A stretch of DNA of 64,000 bases from Halomonas sp. M20 (GCF_020622265.1 NZ_JACNMQ010000002.1:186001-250000); one strand, 5' to 3'. Counted from the first letter of the stretch, positions 37,235 through 48,338 are shown. Translations and numbers: made by a program. The notes: a model not told the origin generated them from the sequence alone.

Positions 37235-38349
37235 ATGTTTTTGTGCTCCAACCCGCCGCTGTCTTGTCCATCTTCATGGCTACCCGCTGGATAGCGTTGC
37301 TGAACGAACTCTCGAGGCAGCGTGAATTCGACATCGCTGCTCTGTTCGTTCTGCATCAGTAGCTGTGCCATCTGCCGCGCGGGAACATTCTTGAACAACA
37401 CCTGGTAGAGCCCTTCCGCCAGCGGCATGTAGATACCGTCCTGGCGCGCCTTGTGGCATACCAGACTAACGGTATTGACCCCCTCGGCCACCTGACCCAA
37501 TGCCTCGACCGCCTCATCAAGGGTTCTGCCTTCCCCCAGAGCGTGGCCAACCCGATAGTTGCGGGACAGGTCCGATGAGCAGGTCACGATCAGATCGCCA
37601 ACGCCGGCCAGCCCAATGAAGGTCAAAGGGTTCGCACCCAGGGCGACGGCGAAACGGCTCATCTCCGCCAGCGCCCGAGTCATCAACATGCTGCGGGTGT
37701 TCTCTCCCATGCCCAGCGCCGCCGCCATGCCTGCGGCGATGGCATAAATGTTCTTGAGCGCACCGCCAAGCTCGACCCCATAGCGGTCGTTGCTGGCATA
37801 GACGCGAAAGTAGTCGCAGCCCAGGGCGGCCTGAACCTGGGCCCGGGTCAGGGCATCATCGCTTGCCACCACCGTGGCGGTCAGCTGCTTTTGCGCAATC
37901 TCCGAGGCCAGATTGGGGCCGGACAGCACGCCGATATGGGTGAACCCGGTCTCTTCCTCGAGAATCTGGCTCATCAGCTTGAAGCCGTCTTCCTGAATCC
38001 CCTTGGTGGTACTGACCAGAAACTGCTCTGCCTTTAACCAAGGGCGAGCCTGACGCACTACATCGCGAAAGGCCTTGGAGGGAATGGCTACGAACACCAG
38101 CTCAGCGTTTTCAAGTACCGCTTTCAAGTTGGTCGAGGCCCACACAGCGGGATTGATGGCGTAATCCGGCAGATAGCGGGAGTTACGATGTTTCCGGGTG
38201 ATCTCGGCGGCAAGCTCGGCATCGCGCATCCATTGACGTACTTCGCCGCCATTGTCCGCGGCGATGCTGGCGATGGCGGTGCCGAAGCTGCCGCCTCCGA
38301 GTACCGCAACGCGCAAGCCCGAGGCCTTCGCCTGACTGTTTTCCGTCAT
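37231..38349 (-). CDS. gpsA: Glycerol-3-phosphate dehydrogenase [NAD(P)+]
   Basis: Makes sn-glycerol 3-phosphate from dihydroxyacetone phosphate for phospholipids. The ATG at 38349 follows CGGAG; 372 residues, about 30 longer than E. coli GpsA because of a charged C-terminal tail ([18 protein letters not shown]). NAD-binding [14 protein letters not shown] and the catalytic Lys in [15 protein letters not shown] are intact. sixA overlaps its end. Confidence 0.96.
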   Translation of the reverse strand: MTENSQAKASGLRVAVLGGGSFGTAIASIAADNGGEVRQWMRDAELAAEITRKHRNSRYLPDYAINPAVWASTNLKAVLENAELVFVAIPSKAFRDVVRQARPWLKAEQFLVSTTKGIQEDGFKLMSQILEEETGFTHIGVLSGPNLASEIAQKQLTATVVASDDALTRAQVQAALGCDYFRVYASNDRYGVELGGALKNIYAIAAGMAAALGMGENTRSMLMTRALAEMSRFAVALGANPLTFIGLAGVGDLIVTCSSDLSRNYRVGHALGEGRTLDEAVEALGQVAEGVNTVSLVCHKARQDGIYMPLAEGLYQVLFKNVPARQMAQLLMQNEQSSDVEFTLPREFVQQRYPAGSHEDGQDSGGLEHKNI

Positions 38350-38393
38350 GCAACACTCCGGTTGAATCAACACTGTTTCGAGTATAACGAAGA

Positions 38394-38413
38394 ACGCCCC
38401 TCGTAAGGGGCGT
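38394..38413 (-). terminator. Terminator after pntB
   Basis: Perfect 8-bp stem ACGCCCCT/AGGGGCGT with loop CGTA, 17 bp after the pntB stop, followed on the minus strand by TTCTTCGTT. It separates pntAB from gpsA. Confidence 0.7.
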
Positions 38414-38430
38414 CATCAGACTTGGTATGC

Positions 38431-39873
38431 TCAATCGAGCAGCGGCAACAGCGAATCGATACTGCTCTTGGCATCGCCATAGAACATGCGCGTGTTGTCC
38501 TTGAAGAACAGCGGATTCTCGATGCCGGAATAGCCCGTTCCCTGGCCGCGCTTGCACACAAACGTCTGCTTGGCCTCCCACACTTTCAGTACCGGCATAC
38601 CGGCGATGGGGCTGTTGGGATCTTCCTGGGCCGCCGGATTGACGATGTCGTTGGAGCCGATGACGATGGCCACATCGGTCTGGGGGAAATCGTCGTTGAT
38701 TTCGTCCATCTCCAGCACGATATCGTAGGGCACCTTGGCTTCCGCCAGCAGCACGTTCATGTGGCCAGGCATGCGTCCTGCCACCGGATGGATGGCAAAG
38801 CGCACGTCCTTGCCGGCAGCACGCAGCTTGCGTACCAGCTCGCTGACGGCATTCTGTGCCTGAGCCACCGCCATGCCGTAGCCGGGGATGATGACCACAC
38901 TATCCGCATCATTGAGGGCATTGGCCACACCATTGGCATCGATGGACACCTGCTCGCCTTCGATCTCCACCGCCGGGCCCGAGGTGCCGCCAAAGCCACC
39001 CAGAATCACATTGACGAACTTGCGATTCATCGCCCTGCACATGATGTAGGACAGAATCGCACCGCTGGAGCCCACCAGCGCACCGGTCACGATCAATAGA
39101 TCGTTGGACAGTGTGAAACCGATGGCCGCCGCCGCCCAACCGGAGTAGCTGTTGAGCATCGACACCACCACCGGCATGTCGGCGCCGCCGATGCCCATGA
39201 TCAGATGCCAGCCGATGAACAGCGCCAGCGCCGCCAGCAGCAGCAGCGTCCAGAAGCCACCGCCATTGAGATACACGATGGCCAGCAGCAAGCACAGGAT
39301 CGCCGCACCGGCATTGAGCATGTGGCCACCGGGGAACTGCGTGGGCTTGCCGTCGATCTTGCCGGAGAGCTTGCCAAAGGCAATGATCGAACCGGTGAAG
39401 GTAACCGCACCGATGAACACCCCAAGCACCACCTCGACCTGAAGGAACGTTATTTCCGCAGGCGTCTTGGTAGCGACCAGAGCGGCAAATGCGGAGAAGT
39501 TATCCGCCGCACCCTCGATCATTTGACTCGCCAACACCCGACGACGCTCGAGATCCGCATTGAACCCGACGAACACCGCAGCCAGGCCGACGAAGGAGTG
39601 TAGCGCCGCCACCAGTTGTGGCATCTGGGTCATTTCAACCTTTTTGGCCACATAGACACCGATCACTGCGCCGATGATCATCATGGGGATCATCAGCCAG
39701 TAGCCGCCAATGCCTGGCCCCAAGATAGTGAAAAAGACCGCAATGGCCATGCCCACGATGCCGTACCAGACGGCCCGCTTGGCCTTTTCCTGATTGCTCA
39801 ATCCCCCTAAGGAGAGGATGAACAACACACTTGCCGCAATTGCCGCGGCAGAGACGAATTGTTGACCTAGCAT
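38431..39873 (-). CDS. pntB: NAD(P) transhydrogenase subunit beta
   Basis: Membrane and NADP(H)-binding subunit of proton-translocating transhydrogenase. 480 residues: about nine helices in the first 290 residues, then the dIII nucleotide domain with [14 protein letters not shown] and [18 protein letters not shown] at 39873 after GGAGAATAAAG, 17 bp past pntA. With PntA it makes NADPH from NADH using the proton gradient. A terminator follows. Confidence 0.97.
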   Translation of the reverse strand: MLGQQFVSAAAIAASVLFILSLGGLSNQEKAKRAVWYGIVGMAIAVFFTILGPGIGGYWLMIPMMIIGAVIGVYVAKKVEMTQMPQLVAALHSFVGLAAVFVGFNADLERRRVLASQMIEGAADNFSAFAALVATKTPAEITFLQVEVVLGVFIGAVTFTGSIIAFGKLSGKIDGKPTQFPGGHMLNAGAAILCLLLAIVYLNGGGFWTLLLLAALALFIGWHLIMGIGGADMPVVVSMLNSYSGWAAAAIGFTLSNDLLIVTGALVGSSGAILSYIMCRAMNRKFVNVILGGFGGTSGPAVEIEGEQVSIDANGVANALNDADSVVIIPGYGMAVAQAQNAVSELVRKLRAAGKDVRFAIHPVAGRMPGHMNVLLAEAKVPYDIVLEMDEINDDFPQTDVAIVIGSNDIVNPAAQEDPNSPIAGMPVLKVWEAKQTFVCKRGQGTGYSGIENPLFFKDNTRMFYGDAKSSIDSLLPLLD

Positions 39874-39890
39874 TCTTTATTCTCCACCGC

Positions 39891-41468
39891 TCAAGATTTC
39901 TGGAACATGGCAAGCATCCGGCGTGTCACCAGGAAGCCACCCACGATATTGATCGAGGCAATCAGCACCGAGATGCCGGCCAATATCACCACCAAGGCAT
40001 TGCCGGAGCCAATCTGTAGCACTGCCCCCAGTACGATGATGCCGGAAATGGCGTTGGTGACCGCCATCAATGGCGTGTGCAGCGCGTGGCTGACGTTCCA
40101 GATCACCTGATAACCCACGAAGCAACCCAGCACGAAAACGATGAAATGCTGCATGAACGACGCCGGTGCCACCATCCCCAGCAGCAACATCACGATGCCG
40201 CCGATTCCCAGCATGGTGAACTGGGTCTTGGTCTGGGCCTTGAACGCCGCAATTTCGGCAGCCTTCTTCTCTTCGGCCGTGGGCTCCTTCTCCTTGGGTT
40301 TGGGCTTGGCGGCGGCGATCGCCTGTACCTTGGGCTTAGGTGGCGGATAGGTGATCTCGCCCTGATGGGTCACAGTAACGCCGCGAATCACATCGTCTTC
40401 CATATCCTGATTGATCTTGCCGTCTTTTTCCGGCGTCAGATCCGTCAGAAGATGGCGGATGTTGGTGGCATACAGCAAGGAGGCCTGGGTCGCCATACGG
40501 GAGGGAAAATCCGTATAGCCGATCACGACCACGCCGTTGTCCGTCACGACTCGCTCGTCGGGCTTGGTGAGTTCGCAGTTGCCGCCTTTTTCCGCTGCCA
40601 GGTCGATGATCACCGAACCGGGCTTCATGGCTTTGACCATGTCCTCGAGCAGCAGCTTGGGCGCGGGCCGGCCGGGAATCAGCGCCGTGGTGATGACGAT
40701 ATCCACCTCCGGGGCCTGCTCCTGGAACAGCGCCAGCTGTTTTTCGCGAAATTCAGGGCTCGAAGGCGATGCGTAACCACCTGAACCAGAGCTGTCCTGG
40801 GAATCCTCGAAGTCGAGAAACAGGAACTCGCCGCCCATGGACTCGATCTGCTCGGCTACCTCTGGGCGCACATCGAAGGCGCGCACGATGGCGCCGAGAC
40901 TCGCCGCGGTGCCGATAGCGGCTAGCCCCGCAACCCCTGCGCCAACCACCATGACCTTGGCTGGCGGCACCTTGCCGGCGGCAGTCACCTGCCCCGCAAA
41001 AAAACGGCCAAACTGATTGCCCGCCTCGATTACCGCCCGATAGCCGGCGATATTGGCAGTGGAGGACAGTGCATCCATCTTCTGGGCGCGGGAGATGCGC
41101 GGCACCATGTCCATGGCCATGACCGTGGCACCCTGGGCCTTACACTTTTCTAGCAACGCCTCGTTCTGAGCCGGCCAGAAAAACGATATCAGGGTCTGAT
41201 CTTTCTTGAGGTACCCGGCCTCCTGCTCGGAAGGCTCGCGTACCTTGATCACGACGTTAGCTTCCTTCCACAGCGCTTCGGCGCTATCGACCACGGTGAC
41301 ATCCGCTTCGCGATACGCCTCATCATGAAATCCCGCCGCCTCACCAGCCCCGGTTTCCACCAAGCACTCATGTCCGAGCTTGATGATATGTTTTGCACTC
41401 TCGGGGGTCAGCGCAACGCGCGCTTCTCCTTTGGCAAGCTCTTTGGGTGCACCAATCTTCACATCCAC
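39891..41468 (-). CDS. pntA: NAD(P) transhydrogenase subunit alpha (fused form)
   Basis: NAD(H)-binding dI domain plus membrane dII segment in a single 525-residue chain. It begins [20 protein letters not shown] and shows [20 protein letters not shown] (dinucleotide fold). The linker at about 370-405 is Pro/Lys-rich ([19 protein letters not shown]), and four helices close the chain. In some bacteria these are two genes (pntAA, pntAB); here they are fused as in E. coli. ATG at 41468 after ACAGGAG. Confidence 0.97.
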   Translation of the reverse strand: MDVKIGAPKELAKGEARVALTPESAKHIIKLGHECLVETGAGEAAGFHDEAYREADVTVVDSAEALWKEANVVIKVREPSEQEAGYLKKDQTLISFFWPAQNEALLEKCKAQGATVMAMDMVPRISRAQKMDALSSTANIAGYRAVIEAGNQFGRFFAGQVTAAGKVPPAKVMVVGAGVAGLAAIGTAASLGAIVRAFDVRPEVAEQIESMGGEFLFLDFEDSQDSSGSGGYASPSSPEFREKQLALFQEQAPEVDIVITTALIPGRPAPKLLLEDMVKAMKPGSVIIDLAAEKGGNCELTKPDERVVTDNGVVVIGYTDFPSRMATQASLLYATNIRHLLTDLTPEKDGKINQDMEDDVIRGVTVTHQGEITYPPPKPKVQAIAAAKPKPKEKEPTAEEKKAAEIAAFKAQTKTQFTMLGIGGIVMLLLGMVAPASFMQHFIVFVLGCFVGYQVIWNVSHALHTPLMAVTNAISGIIVLGAVLQIGSGNALVVILAGISVLIASINIVGGFLVTRRMLAMFQKS

Positions 41469-41625
41469 TCTCCTGTTTCCAGGTTATCGTTGTCTGCCCA
41501 ATCCAGGGCGAAGGTGTGGTAACTACGTCTTGGCCATCTAGCTTACTGCAACTTTATAACCTTAGGTGATGCGTATTGCCTATGGCATCGATCACACAGA
41601 CTACCATCGACAGTCTCTTGTCGAA

Positions 41626-42219
41626 TCAAAAATGCTGAATGATCGAGTGCGTATCGGTGACCTGGGCATACTCCCCATCGAGCTGGGCCAGGCTCAGGTC
41701 ATGCACCGCCTCGGCATCCCAGATTCTTCCATCGCGATCCATTACCGGAAAGCCGGCACAGGCGTCACCAGGCACCGAGATACCAAAATCCAGACAGGCG
41801 GCATGACGCACGCTGTTACCCAGTGAATGCGCCGTGGCGACGCCCGCCATGACAAGATGCGTGACGCCGTGCCGATGCAGCCAGCGTTCCAGATCGGTGC
41901 CTAGAAAGGCATTGTTGACGTGCTTGGTCACGATGCGCTCTCCCTCCCTAGGGGCCACGCACGCCTTGAACTCCGCCCCCAACTGACCGGGGCGATATGG
42001 CGAACGAAGCTCCCGGGAGTGATGCCGGATATGCACGACATGTCCATTTCCCCCGCGCCAGCAGTTCAACAGCTCCGACAGCCGTGCCTCGAGGTCCGGA
42101 TTATTGCGACGGCCCCAGTAGTCGCGATCGTCGATTGCCTGCTGTACATCGACAATGACGAGCGCGGCACTTTCATCCCGGGCATCGCATAGCCTTAAAC
42201 GAGCTGAGCCGGTTGCCAT
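41626..42219 (-). CDS. Isochorismatase-fold protein with Ser in place of the catalytic Cys
   Basis: Cysteine-hydrolase (isochorismatase-like) fold, 197 residues, ATG at 42219 after AGGAG. The Asp (D24, LVIVDVQQAID) and Lys (K99, RIVTKHVNNAF) of the usual Asp-Lys-Cys triad are present. At the Cys position the sequence reads MAGVATAHSLGNSVRHA where most relatives have T-x-x-C-V, so S132 (codon TCA) occupies it. The protein may be a non-catalytic or altered enzyme, as is true of isochorismatase itself, which has no Cys. Single gene; partner or substrate unknown. Confidence 0.85.
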   Translation of the reverse strand: MATGSARLRLCDARDESAALVIVDVQQAIDDRDYWGRRNNPDLEARLSELLNCWRGGNGHVVHIRHHSRELRSPYRPGQLGAEFKACVAPREGERIVTKHVNNAFLGTDLERWLHRHGVTHLVMAGVATAHSLGNSVRHAACLDFGISVPGDACAGFPVMDRDGRIWDAEAVHDLSLAQLDGEYAQVTDTHSIIQHF

Positions 42220-42308
42220 TGAACGGAACTCCTGCAGCTGGAAGCGAGTAAGAAAGGTTATAGCATAGGCGGTGATAGCCCTGCTCGCCGAACTCGATCG
42301 TCATCCTG

Positions 42309-43796
42309 TCAGGATGAGCAGGAAAGGCAAACCGGTGGCGCACTTACAGCCGGAGGCAAGAACCAGGCGCCGCTATCGCTGTCATGACGGCTGAAGGGTG
42401 AGGCCAGACGCTCGCGCATGCGCTGAAGCGGAGCGCTGTCACCGGCCGCGGCGGCTTCGATGGCATCCTGGACAAGATGGGTGCGCAACACATAGCAGGG
42501 ATTGACCGCCTCCATTGCGCATCTGCGCGCCTCATGACTGCGAGACTCCTCCCCGAGGCGTTGATCATAGCTTTCCAGCCAGGCCATCAACGACGTGTCG
42601 TCCTGGGCAATCTCCAGCGCCTCGGCCAGCGCTCGCCGCGAATCGTCATCGCCGCGATAGCGCCCCAATGCCCGAAAGGCGTTGTGAAAGTCCACTTGAT
42701 GCTGCTCCAGCAGCTTGAGCCAGTCCGCGACCAGGGATGAGTCGCCCGGCGAAGCATCGTCCGTTCTGGCCGTCAATCCCAGCCGCGCCCGCATGAGCTG
42801 CGCGTATGCACGCTGCAAGGTAGGTTCGTACTCATCGAGCATTTCTCGCAGGCGCTCGACGTCGATCAGCGGCGTCAACGATTGCGCCAGCACGCTCAGG
42901 TTCCACAGGCCGACCCCGGGCTGCTGCTCAAACGCATAGCGCCCACCGGCGTCGGTGTGGTTGGGCGTCCAGTCCGGCTTGTAGCGCTCCATGAACGCAT
43001 AAGGCCCATAGTCCAGGGTCAGGCCCAGCAGCGACATGTTATCGGTATTCATCACCGCATGCACGAAGCCATAGGCCTGCCAGGCGGCGATCAGATTGGC
43101 GGTACGCTCCACCACGTCGGCAAAGAAGGCCTCGAAAGGCGCATCCGCCTCGGCGAATTCAGGCCGATGGCGGTGGATCAGATGCCAGAGCAATGTCTGC
43201 ATGTCCTCGACCTTGCGGCGTTGATAGAGCCACTCGAAATGCCCGAACCGCGCATGGCTCGGCGACAGGCGTAGCAGGGTCGCACCAGGCTCGACCCGTT
43301 CGCGCATCACCCGCTCATCGTTGACCGCTACCGCCAGCGCAGTCGTGGTAGGAATGCCCAGTCCGCTCATGGCCTCCCCGGCCAGATATTCGCGAATCGA
43401 GGAGCGCAGCACCGCTCGCCCATCGCCAAAGCGCGAATACGGCGTTTGTCCTGCGCCTTTCAAATGTAGATCCATTGGCCCCTGGGCGGTCACTGCTTCG
43501 CCCAGCAGCAGGCCACGCCCATCGCCAAGAGCCGGGTTGTAGCTGCCGAATTGATGGCCAGTGTATTTCTGGGCAATGGGAGTCATGCCGGGCAGTAGCT
43601 CGCGGCCGGCCATCAATGCCTCGAGACGCTCGGGATCGATCGAATCGGATTCCAGGTCGAGACCGAGCTGAGCGGCCCCCAGGGGGCTGACATCCAGCAC
43701 CCGCGTATTGCGCCAGGCCGTGGGGGTGACGCGGGAATAGAACGCCTCGGGCAAGCGCATCCAGGCGTTATCGAACTGCAGGGAATTCAAATTCAT
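42309..43796 (-). CDS. selO: SelO/YdiU pseudokinase-fold protein adenylyltransferase
   Basis: Transfers AMP to protein hydroxyls (AMPylation), with roles in oxidative-stress response. ATG at 43796 after GAGGTG; 495 residues. Diagnostic stretches: YTGHQFGSYNPALGDGRGLL, LKGAGQTPYSRFGDGRAVL, GFVHAVMNTDNMSLLGLTLDYGP. The chain ends in VCLSCSS, where the Cys corresponds to the selenocysteine of eukaryotic SelO and can lock the active site by disulfide. An 8-bp dyad overlaps the stop codon. Confidence 0.95.
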   Translation of the reverse strand: MNLNSLQFDNAWMRLPEAFYSRVTPTAWRNTRVLDVSPLGAAQLGLDLESDSIDPERLEALMAGRELLPGMTPIAQKYTGHQFGSYNPALGDGRGLLLGEAVTAQGPMDLHLKGAGQTPYSRFGDGRAVLRSSIREYLAGEAMSGLGIPTTTALAVAVNDERVMRERVEPGATLLRLSPSHARFGHFEWLYQRRKVEDMQTLLWHLIHRHRPEFAEADAPFEAFFADVVERTANLIAAWQAYGFVHAVMNTDNMSLLGLTLDYGPYAFMERYKPDWTPNHTDAGGRYAFEQQPGVGLWNLSVLAQSLTPLIDVERLREMLDEYEPTLQRAYAQLMRARLGLTARTDDASPGDSSLVADWLKLLEQHQVDFHNAFRALGRYRGDDDSRRALAEALEIAQDDTSLMAWLESYDQRLGEESRSHEARRCAMEAVNPCYVLRTHLVQDAIEAAAAGDSAPLQRMRERLASPFSRHDSDSGAWFLPPAVSAPPVCLSCSS

Positions 43797-43872
43797 GCGA
43801 TACACACCTCGCGAAGATCGCTGTCTTGAGTGCGCTGTCTCGAGTGTAAGCCATGTTAGTGGCATGACTGCA

Positions 43873-43904
43873 AAAACAAACGACCGGCCAGAAAGGCCGG
43901 TCGT
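43873..43904 (-). terminator. Terminator of htpG
   Basis: Perfect 10-bp stem ACGACCGGCC/GGCCGGTCGT with 5-nt loop (43880-43904), 22 bp past the htpG stop, followed on the minus strand by TTTGTTTTTG. Confidence 0.88.
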
Positions 43905-43926
43905 TCGGTCGATGCTATCGACAATC

Positions 43927-45825
43927 TCAGGCCGTCAGCAAGGTATTGAGACGCTTGACGTAGGCCGCCGGGTCGTCGAGATGACCGCCTTCGGCGATGA
44001 TTGCCTGGTCGAGCAGGATGCGCGCCAGATCCGCGAAGTTGGCATCCTCGGAGCTTTCCAGCCGCCCGACGAGTCCATGCTTCGGGTTAAGCTCGAGAAT
44101 TGGCTTGACCTCCGGCACCGGTTGCCCGGCTGCTTCCATGATGCGACGCATCTGAAAGCCCATCTCGTGTTCGGAGAGCACTACGCAGGCCGGAGAATCC
44201 GTCAGGCGGTGGGTCACCCGCACTTCCTGAACGTCGTCACCCAGGGCTTCCTTGACACGCTTGACCAGATCCTCCTTGGCCTTGGCAGTCTCTTCCTGAG
44301 CTTGCTTCTCTTCCTCGCCTTCGATCTCACCCAGATCCAGATCGCCTTTAGCGACGTCGGCGAAGGTCTTGCCGTCGTACTCGGTAAGATGACTCATCAA
44401 CCATTCGTCGATACGCTCGGACAGCAACAGCACCTCGATGCCCTTCTTACGGAAGATCTCCAGATGCGGGCTGTGCTTGGCGGCATTGAAGCCGTCCGCG
44501 ATGATGTAATAGATCTTCTGCTGGCCTTCCTTCATGCGGCCCACATAGTCCGCCAGGGACTGATCCTGGGTGGTACTGTCGGTGTGGGTGCTGGAGAAGC
44601 GCAGCAGTTCGCTGATCTTGTCGCGGTTGGCGTGATCTTCCGCCGGGCCTTCCTTCAGAACGCTGCCGAAGCTGTTCCAGAAGGTCTGATAGCCTTCCTT
44701 GTCCTTGGCCAGCTTCTTGAGCATGTCCAAGGCACGCTTGGTCAGCGCCGACTTCATCTTGTCGACCTGGGGGTCCTGCTGCAGCAGTTCCCGAGACACG
44801 TTCAAGGATAGATCCTTGGAGTCTACCACGCCCTTGACGAAGCGCAGATAGAGCGGCAGGAACTGCTCTGCGTCTTCAAGGATGAACACGCGTTGCACAT
44901 AAAGACGCACGCCTCGGGCGCCGTCCCGCTCGTAAAGATCGAAAGGCGCGCGACCCGGCACGTAGAGCAGGCTGGTATATTCGAGCTTGCCCTCGACCTT
45001 GTTGTGGCTCCAGGTCAGCGGATCGTTGAAGTCATGGGCGACGTGCTTGTAAAACGCCTTGTACTCGTCGTCGCTGATCTCCGACTTGGGGCGCACCCAT
45101 AATGCCTGAGCCTCGTTGACGGTTTCCCAGGTAACGGTTTCGCTGCCTTCGATGTCGTTGCCGTCTTCGTCCTGGGCTTTCTCGACCTTGGGCATGCGCA
45201 CCGGGACTTCGATATGATCGGAGTACTTGCGCACCAGATTCTTGAGGCGGAAGTCGTCGGCGAACTCCTGGGCGTCCTTTTTCAACTGCAGCACGATCTC
45301 GGTGCCCCGCCGGGGCTTGTCGATATCGGCAATGGTGAACTCGCCCTCGCCCTGGGAGCGCCACTCCACGCCTTCGTCCGCATCGGCGCGGCGAGTACGC
45401 ACCGTCACCTCGTCGGCGACGATGAAACCGGAGTAGAAGCCGACGCCGAACTGGCCGATCAGCTTGGCGTCCTTCTGCTGCTCACCGGAAAGCTGCTGCA
45501 GGAACTCCGCGGTGCCGCTCTTGGCGATGGTGCCGAGATTCTTGATCACTTCCTCACGGCTCATGCCGATGCCGTTGTCGCGCACGGTGACGGTGCCAGC
45601 CTTGTCGTCGTGCTCGATCTCGATGCGCAGATCGCTGTCGTCGCCATAAAGCGCGTCGTTGTCCAATGCCTCGTAGCGCAGCTTGTCGCAGGCGTCCGCG
45701 GCGTTGGAAATCAACTCACGAAGGAATATCTCCCGGTTGGAGTACAGGGAGTGAATCATCAGATGCAGTAACTGCTTGACCTCGGTCTGGAAACCAAGCG
45801 TTTCTTCATGGGTGGCGGTAGTCAT
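43927..45825 (-). CDS. htpG: Chaperone HtpG (bacterial Hsp90)
   Basis: ATP-dependent homodimeric chaperone. ATG at 45825 with GAGGGG 10 nt upstream; 632 residues, normal length. GHKL ATPase motifs [34 protein letters not shown] and [15 protein letters not shown] are complete. Middle-domain NVSRELLQQ is also present. Expression should be heat-induced: a near-perfect sigma-32 promoter lies upstream. A strong terminator follows, so it is a single-gene unit. Confidence 0.97.
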   Translation of the reverse strand: MTTATHEETLGFQTEVKQLLHLMIHSLYSNREIFLRELISNAADACDKLRYEALDNDALYGDDSDLRIEIEHDDKAGTVTVRDNGIGMSREEVIKNLGTIAKSGTAEFLQQLSGEQQKDAKLIGQFGVGFYSGFIVADEVTVRTRRADADEGVEWRSQGEGEFTIADIDKPRRGTEIVLQLKKDAQEFADDFRLKNLVRKYSDHIEVPVRMPKVEKAQDEDGNDIEGSETVTWETVNEAQALWVRPKSEISDDEYKAFYKHVAHDFNDPLTWSHNKVEGKLEYTSLLYVPGRAPFDLYERDGARGVRLYVQRVFILEDAEQFLPLYLRFVKGVVDSKDLSLNVSRELLQQDPQVDKMKSALTKRALDMLKKLAKDKEGYQTFWNSFGSVLKEGPAEDHANRDKISELLRFSSTHTDSTTQDQSLADYVGRMKEGQQKIYYIIADGFNAAKHSPHLEIFRKKGIEVLLLSERIDEWLMSHLTEYDGKTFADVAKGDLDLGEIEGEEEKQAQEETAKAKEDLVKRVKEALGDDVQEVRVTHRLTDSPACVVLSEHEMGFQMRRIMEAAGQPVPEVKPILELNPKHGLVGRLESSEDANFADLARILLDQAIIAEGGHLDDPAAYVKRLNTLLTA

Positions 45826-45870
45826 GTGGCAAAAGCCCCTCATGGTGTCATGGAGAATCGTTCGACACGG

Positions 45871-45898
45871 ATATGGGGTCCTGTAGGGACTTTTCAAG
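45871..45898 (-). promoter_or_regulatory. htpG: Sigma-32 heat-shock promoter of htpG
   Basis: On the minus strand: CTTGAAA (45892-45898), 13-bp spacer, CCCCATAT (45871-45878). This matches the published sigma-32 consensus CTTGAAA/CCCCATNT at every defined base, with an acceptable spacer. It lies 46-73 bp upstream of the htpG ATG. Confidence 0.9.
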
Positions 45899-45922
45899 CG
45901 TTTGGATGCAATACGTCATGAA

Positions 45923-46264
45923 TCAGCCTGGATTTTGCATCGGCGGATCGATATCGACCGCTTTCCAGCGCCGATAGTCTTCGAGAGAGTTGTCGACCTT
46001 GGTCAGCAACCAGCCGACGATCACCACATCGTCCACCATGCCGATCAGCAGAAACACTTCAGGAATCAAATCGAGAGGCGATACAAGATAGACAAGGGCC
46101 AGCGCCATCCAGACAAATGCCGACCAGGGGACGGGGCGATAGCGGCCCTTGATGACATCGGCGCACATGGGGGCAAACAGCTTCAGCGCACGGGCTATCC
46201 GTGATAGCGCGCCAGCCCGAGCCGTCAGTCGCGAAAAAGGATTCAAGCGTTTGAATATTGACAT
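45923..46264 (-). CDS. YkvA/DUF1232 family membrane protein
   Basis: Small inner-membrane protein of unknown function, 113 residues with ATG after CGGAG. The DUF1232 signature YLVSPLDLIPEVFLLIGMVDD (close to Y-x-x-S-P-I-D-L-I-P-D) forms a helix pair at about 55-90. A basic N-terminus (1-45) precedes it. Single gene between htpG and divergent slt. Role unknown. Confidence 0.85.
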   Translation of the reverse strand: MSIFKRLNPFSRLTARAGALSRIARALKLFAPMCADVIKGRYRPVPWSAFVWMALALVYLVSPLDLIPEVFLLIGMVDDVVIVGWLLTKVDNSLEDYRRWKAVDIDPPMQNPG

Positions 46265-46391
46265 TACGTTTCTCCGTGTCAGGCGCGTAAACTCATCATG
46301 AGTAGTCGCTTAGAGACTTCATAAAACCTGGTAGCATTCACGTTTTGCGACTGCTTTACATAATTGGGGCAAGTACAAGGAAACACCAGTC

Positions 46392-48338
46392 ATGAAATTT
46401 CAATATCTCAGGCGTGGCATGGCCTTGACGGTTGCCGCAATGATGAGCCTGCCGATCATGGCTAGCGATAACGTCGATCAGCAAATGCGTCAATCCCTGG
46501 AGGCCGCGCGCAATAAGCAGTGGGACAAGATTGATCAGGACGCCATCGAGGATCATGTGCTGGCAGGCTATATCGAATACCACCGGCTGCGCGATCGCTT
46601 GCCTCATGCTGATGCGGCGGTCGTCAACGAGTTTATTCAGCGTTATGCCGATTCACCGCTGAGCAGCTGGATGCGGGGCGTCGCGGAAGTCAGTTACGGC
46701 CATGGCGGTCGTTTCGATTCGCTGCTTGCGGTCAGCGACGGCAAGCCTCGCGGCACCGTTCGCCAGTGCTATTACTATACCGCCCTGCTTGACCGCGAGC
46801 CCGCAACTGCGGCCCAGGGCGGCCTCGATCTGTGGCTGACCGGACGCTCCCAGCCGGATGCCTGCGACGACCTCTTCGCGACCCTTCGCGCCCGAGGCGT
46901 TATCGATGGCCGCGCCATCTGGCAGCGTCAAATGCTCGCCTGGGAGAACGGCGAGGATAGTCTGGCCCGCTATTTGTCACGCTCGCTTCCCAGCACCTGG
47001 GACGGCGCTCAGACGGCTTACGAGCGCTTGCAAAAGAATTATGCCGCAATCACGCAAATCCCGGTAAGCCTTGGGCCTGGCGGAGCAGGCAGTGCCGCTC
47101 TCTTTACGGCGGCCATGCATAATTTCACCCGGGCCGATACCGAAGCCGCCTTGGAGGCCTGGCGCAAGGTCGGCCCTCATTTATCCCTGGAGGCTCCCCA
47201 GCGCCACCAGATCGAACGCGACCTGGCGTTCTACTCCATGGTTCGTGAGGTTGGCAACAACGAAGGCTGGGTGGACGACGTGCTGCCTCGGCTAGCCGAC
47301 GAGGACCTGCTTGAGTTGCGCGTGCGTCGTGCCCTGGCCCAACGCAACTGGAACGAGGTCGTTCACTGGGTTCGCGCGATGCCCGAAGAGGCGCGTCAGA
47401 GCGCCCACTGGCAATACTGGCTGGGTCGCGCCCTGGCCAAGCAAGGCGATGATCAGGCCTCTCGCAACGCCTACGCCATTGCCGCCTCCCAACGCGATTT
47501 CTTCGGCTTTGCCGCGGCGGATCGCCTGCAGCAGCCTTACAACCTCAATCTGGAACGCGCCACCTTCAGCGAAGAGTTCCGTCGCCAGGTCGCCAACTGG
47601 CCCGCGGTAAAACGCGCCGAAGCCCTGCAGCGCATCGATGAGCCGGGACTCGCCCGAAGCGAATGGTATGGCGCTGTGGCCCGCGCCTCTGAAAAAGAGG
47701 CCAAGGCACTGGCGGATTACGCGCTGAGTCAGGGCCGCTACGCTACCCTGGTACAGACCACGATTACCGCCAAACAGTGGGACGCGCTGGATTGGCGCTT
47801 CCCCGAGGCGTATCGGGATAGTTTTCTGCGCTGGGGGGAGACGACCGGTGTCGACCCCTACCTGCTGATGGGTATCGCCCGGCGTGAAAGCGCCTTCAAC
47901 AATGAGGCGGTCTCTCCTGTGGGGGCTCGCGGCTTGATGCAGCTGATGCCGGGTACTGCCGCGCTGGTCAGCCGTCAGATCGGTAGCGCCAACCCCAGCT
48001 TGGAAGGGTTGTTCGATCCCGAGGTCAACATCCGCCTGGGCAGCACCTACATTCGCGATATGCTCAAGCGCTATAGCGGTAACCGTCTGGCCGCCACTGC
48101 CGCCTACAACGCTGGCCCCAGCCGAGTCGATCGCTGGCTGCGCGATTCACCCGATGAGTTCGACCTGTTCGTCGAGAGCATCCCTTTTCGTGAAACTCGC
48201 AATTACGTTCAGGCGGTACTGGCGTATCAAGTCATCTTTGCCAGTCTGGCAAAAGACGGCGATACCCGGGGCATCGCCATGCTGACGAAAGCCGAGCGTC
48301 AGGGTGAGTACGATGCGTCGCTGATGGCGCGCAATTAG
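46392..48338 (+). CDS. slt: Soluble lytic murein transglycosylase
   Basis: Periplasmic enzyme cleaving peptidoglycan to 1,6-anhydro products. 648 residues: signal peptide (1-26), an alpha-helical superhelical U-ring domain (about 30-450), and a C-terminal lysozyme-like domain. The catalytic Glu lies in IARRESAFNNEAVSPVGARG, followed by LMQLMPGTA and later AATAAYNAGPSRVDRW. Length and architecture match Slt70. ATG at 46392 after AAGGAAA. A strong terminator follows. Confidence 0.95.
   Translation: MKFQYLRRGMALTVAAMMSLPIMASDNVDQQMRQSLEAARNKQWDKIDQDAIEDHVLAGYIEYHRLRDRLPHADAAVVNEFIQRYADSPLSSWMRGVAEVSYGHGGRFDSLLAVSDGKPRGTVRQCYYYTALLDREPATAAQGGLDLWLTGRSQPDACDDLFATLRARGVIDGRAIWQRQMLAWENGEDSLARYLSRSLPSTWDGAQTAYERLQKNYAAITQIPVSLGPGGAGSAALFTAAMHNFTRADTEAALEAWRKVGPHLSLEAPQRHQIERDLAFYSMVREVGNNEGWVDDVLPRLADEDLLELRVRRALAQRNWNEVVHWVRAMPEEARQSAHWQYWLGRALAKQGDDQASRNAYAIAASQRDFFGFAAADRLQQPYNLNLERATFSEEFRRQVANWPAVKRAEALQRIDEPGLARSEWYGAVARASEKEAKALADYALSQGRYATLVQTTITAKQWDALDWRFPEAYRDSFLRWGETTGVDPYLLMGIARRESAFNNEAVSPVGARGLMQLMPGTAALVSRQIGSANPSLEGLFDPEVNIRLGSTYIRDMLKRYSGNRLAATAAYNAGPSRVDRWLRDSPDEFDLFVESIPFRETRNYVQAVLAYQVIFASLAKDGDTRGIAMLTKAERQGEYDASLMARN

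Noticed and set aside
42301-42317. 8-bp dyad TCATCCTG-T-CAGGATGA at the selO stop as a terminator
   Set aside because: It overlaps the stop codon, has a 1-nt loop and no T run.
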